DNA of 64,000 nucleotides from Chryseosolibacter indicum (GTDB taxonomy: Bacteria; Bacteroidota; Bacteroidia; Cytophagales; Cyclobacteriaceae). Where the stretch lies: positions 1-64,000 of the forward strand of contig NZ_JAHESD010000006.1 in assembly GCF_018598585.1 (NCBI RefSeq), written 5' to 3'. The notes under the pieces are model-generated. The model saw only the letters and a list, made by a program, of their open reading frames with translations. It did no database searches and was not told the origin of the DNA. Of this stretch, positions 63,754 through 64,000 are shown piece after piece. The number at the start of each line of letters is the position of its first letter. Position 1 is the stretch's first letter. The position numbers and the translations under genes are program-made.

Positions 63754-63886
63754 TTGGGCATTAGGGTCGAGCGTTGGGTAAATGAGAAGTAGGCAGTAGG
63801 CAACGAGTAGTTGACAATCAACGAAACCTTAAACATGAAACATGAAACCTCTAACAACCCAGAACTCAGAACCCAGAACGTTTAAA
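63754..63886. repeat. Heptamer-register array with a central hairpin
   Basis: About 19 consecutive 7-base blocks keep register from 63754 to 63886. Right side: AAACCTT, AAACATG twice, AAACCTC, then CCAGAAC, TCAGAAC, CCAGAAC. Left side: GTAGGCA twice, TTGGGCA and TTAGGGT, so its minus strand reads TGCCTAC, ACCCTAA, TGCCCAA. The change occurs at GTTGACAATCAAC (63810-63822), a 5-bp stem with a 3-base loop. The array lies in the last about 330 bases upstream of the GH1 gene, which hold no credible gene. Confidence 0.8.
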
Positions 63887-63899
63887 GGTTTACCCGAGG

Positions 63900-63965
63900 A
63901 TGCTTCGACCATGCTTCGACTATGCTTCGACTATGCCTCGAGTATGCTTCGACTTTCCCTCGACT
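63900..63965. repeat. Six tandem 11-bp units (ATGCTTCGACT type)
   Basis: Six consecutive 11-base units: the first five are ATGCTTCGACC, ATGCTTCGACT twice, ATGCCTCGAGT and ATGCTTCGACT, and the sixth is degenerate (TTCCCTCGACT). The palindrome TCGA recurs every 11 bases. It is immediately followed by AT-rich sequence to the window end. Confidence 0.92.
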
Positions 63966-64000
63966 TATATTATCATTTTATTATTATATTAGCATAAAAA

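Noticed and set aside
63754-63965. Mobile element end or transposon inverted repeats
   Set aside because: No transposase or target-site duplication is seen; the structure is tandem, not terminal.

Overview
The window looks like a chromosomal segment of a Bacteroidota species, most likely of the Cytophagales/Cytophagia lineage. The evidence is a PorP/SprF-type type IX secretion (T9SS) outer-membrane protein divergent from a giant protein with a gliding-motility-type C-terminal sorting domain, DUF5723 and PD40-OmpA outer-membrane proteins, many short-signal lipoproteins, starts that mostly lack Shine-Dalgarno sequences, and several TAnnTTTG (Bacteroidetes -7) promoter elements. No rRNA, tRNA, insertion sequence, integrase, phage gene or CRISPR array was seen. 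This is an ordinary housekeeping region with envelope and accessory islands.

Layout. 0-10 kb: a polyprenyl diphosphate synthase, MscS and CorA channels, a CorC/CNNM transporter, a coiled-coil lipoprotein, NDH-2 and a Kup potassium transporter. 10-14 kb: an OsmC-like protein, a lipoprotein with a fascin-like trefoil and a possible expansin-like domain, and an Amj lipid II flippase operon. 14-26.3 kb: an envelope island with a tight three-gene operon (lipoprotein, DUF5723 barrel, PD40-OmpA), then PorP/SprF and a 1796-residue PKD/Ig-like T9SS substrate. 26.4-34.4 kb: GH20 hexosaminidase, Nudix, glutaminyl cyclase, TsaC/Sua5, PfkA and Pgk. 34.4-45.9 kb: small membrane proteins, a beta-barrel, a DASS symporter, a hybrid histidine kinase tail-to-tail with an NtrC-type regulator, an ECF sigma/anti-sigma pair and a sugar MFS porter. 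46-63.7 kb: AhcY, a DsbA/FrnE protein, a GNAT enzyme, hydrolases, a second copy of the coiled-coil lipoprotein, a solute-binding protein, a crotonase, ComEC, PhoH, a DUF62 protein, a VOC protein, an LpxH-like phosphoesterase coupled to a glycosyltransferase, an OmpR regulator and a GH1 glucosidase.

Most unusual signal. Three intergenic regions (13.93 kb, 28.65-28.78 kb and 63.90 kb) hold arrays of degenerate 11-bp units with the same TC step in register. The 28.7-kb locus is built as two oppositely oriented arms around a perfect 14-bp palindrome. At 63.75-63.89 kb an adjacent heptamer-register array changes character across a small hairpin. No gene explains these arrays. They may be a family of helically phased or self-pairing intergenic repeats, which is inference. 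Other points worth checking are a DUF62 protein that seems to have lost catalytic residues, an OsmC protein without its second cysteine, a PFK with an unusual residue pair, a ComEC with a degenerate C-terminal domain, and several unannotated small membrane proteins.
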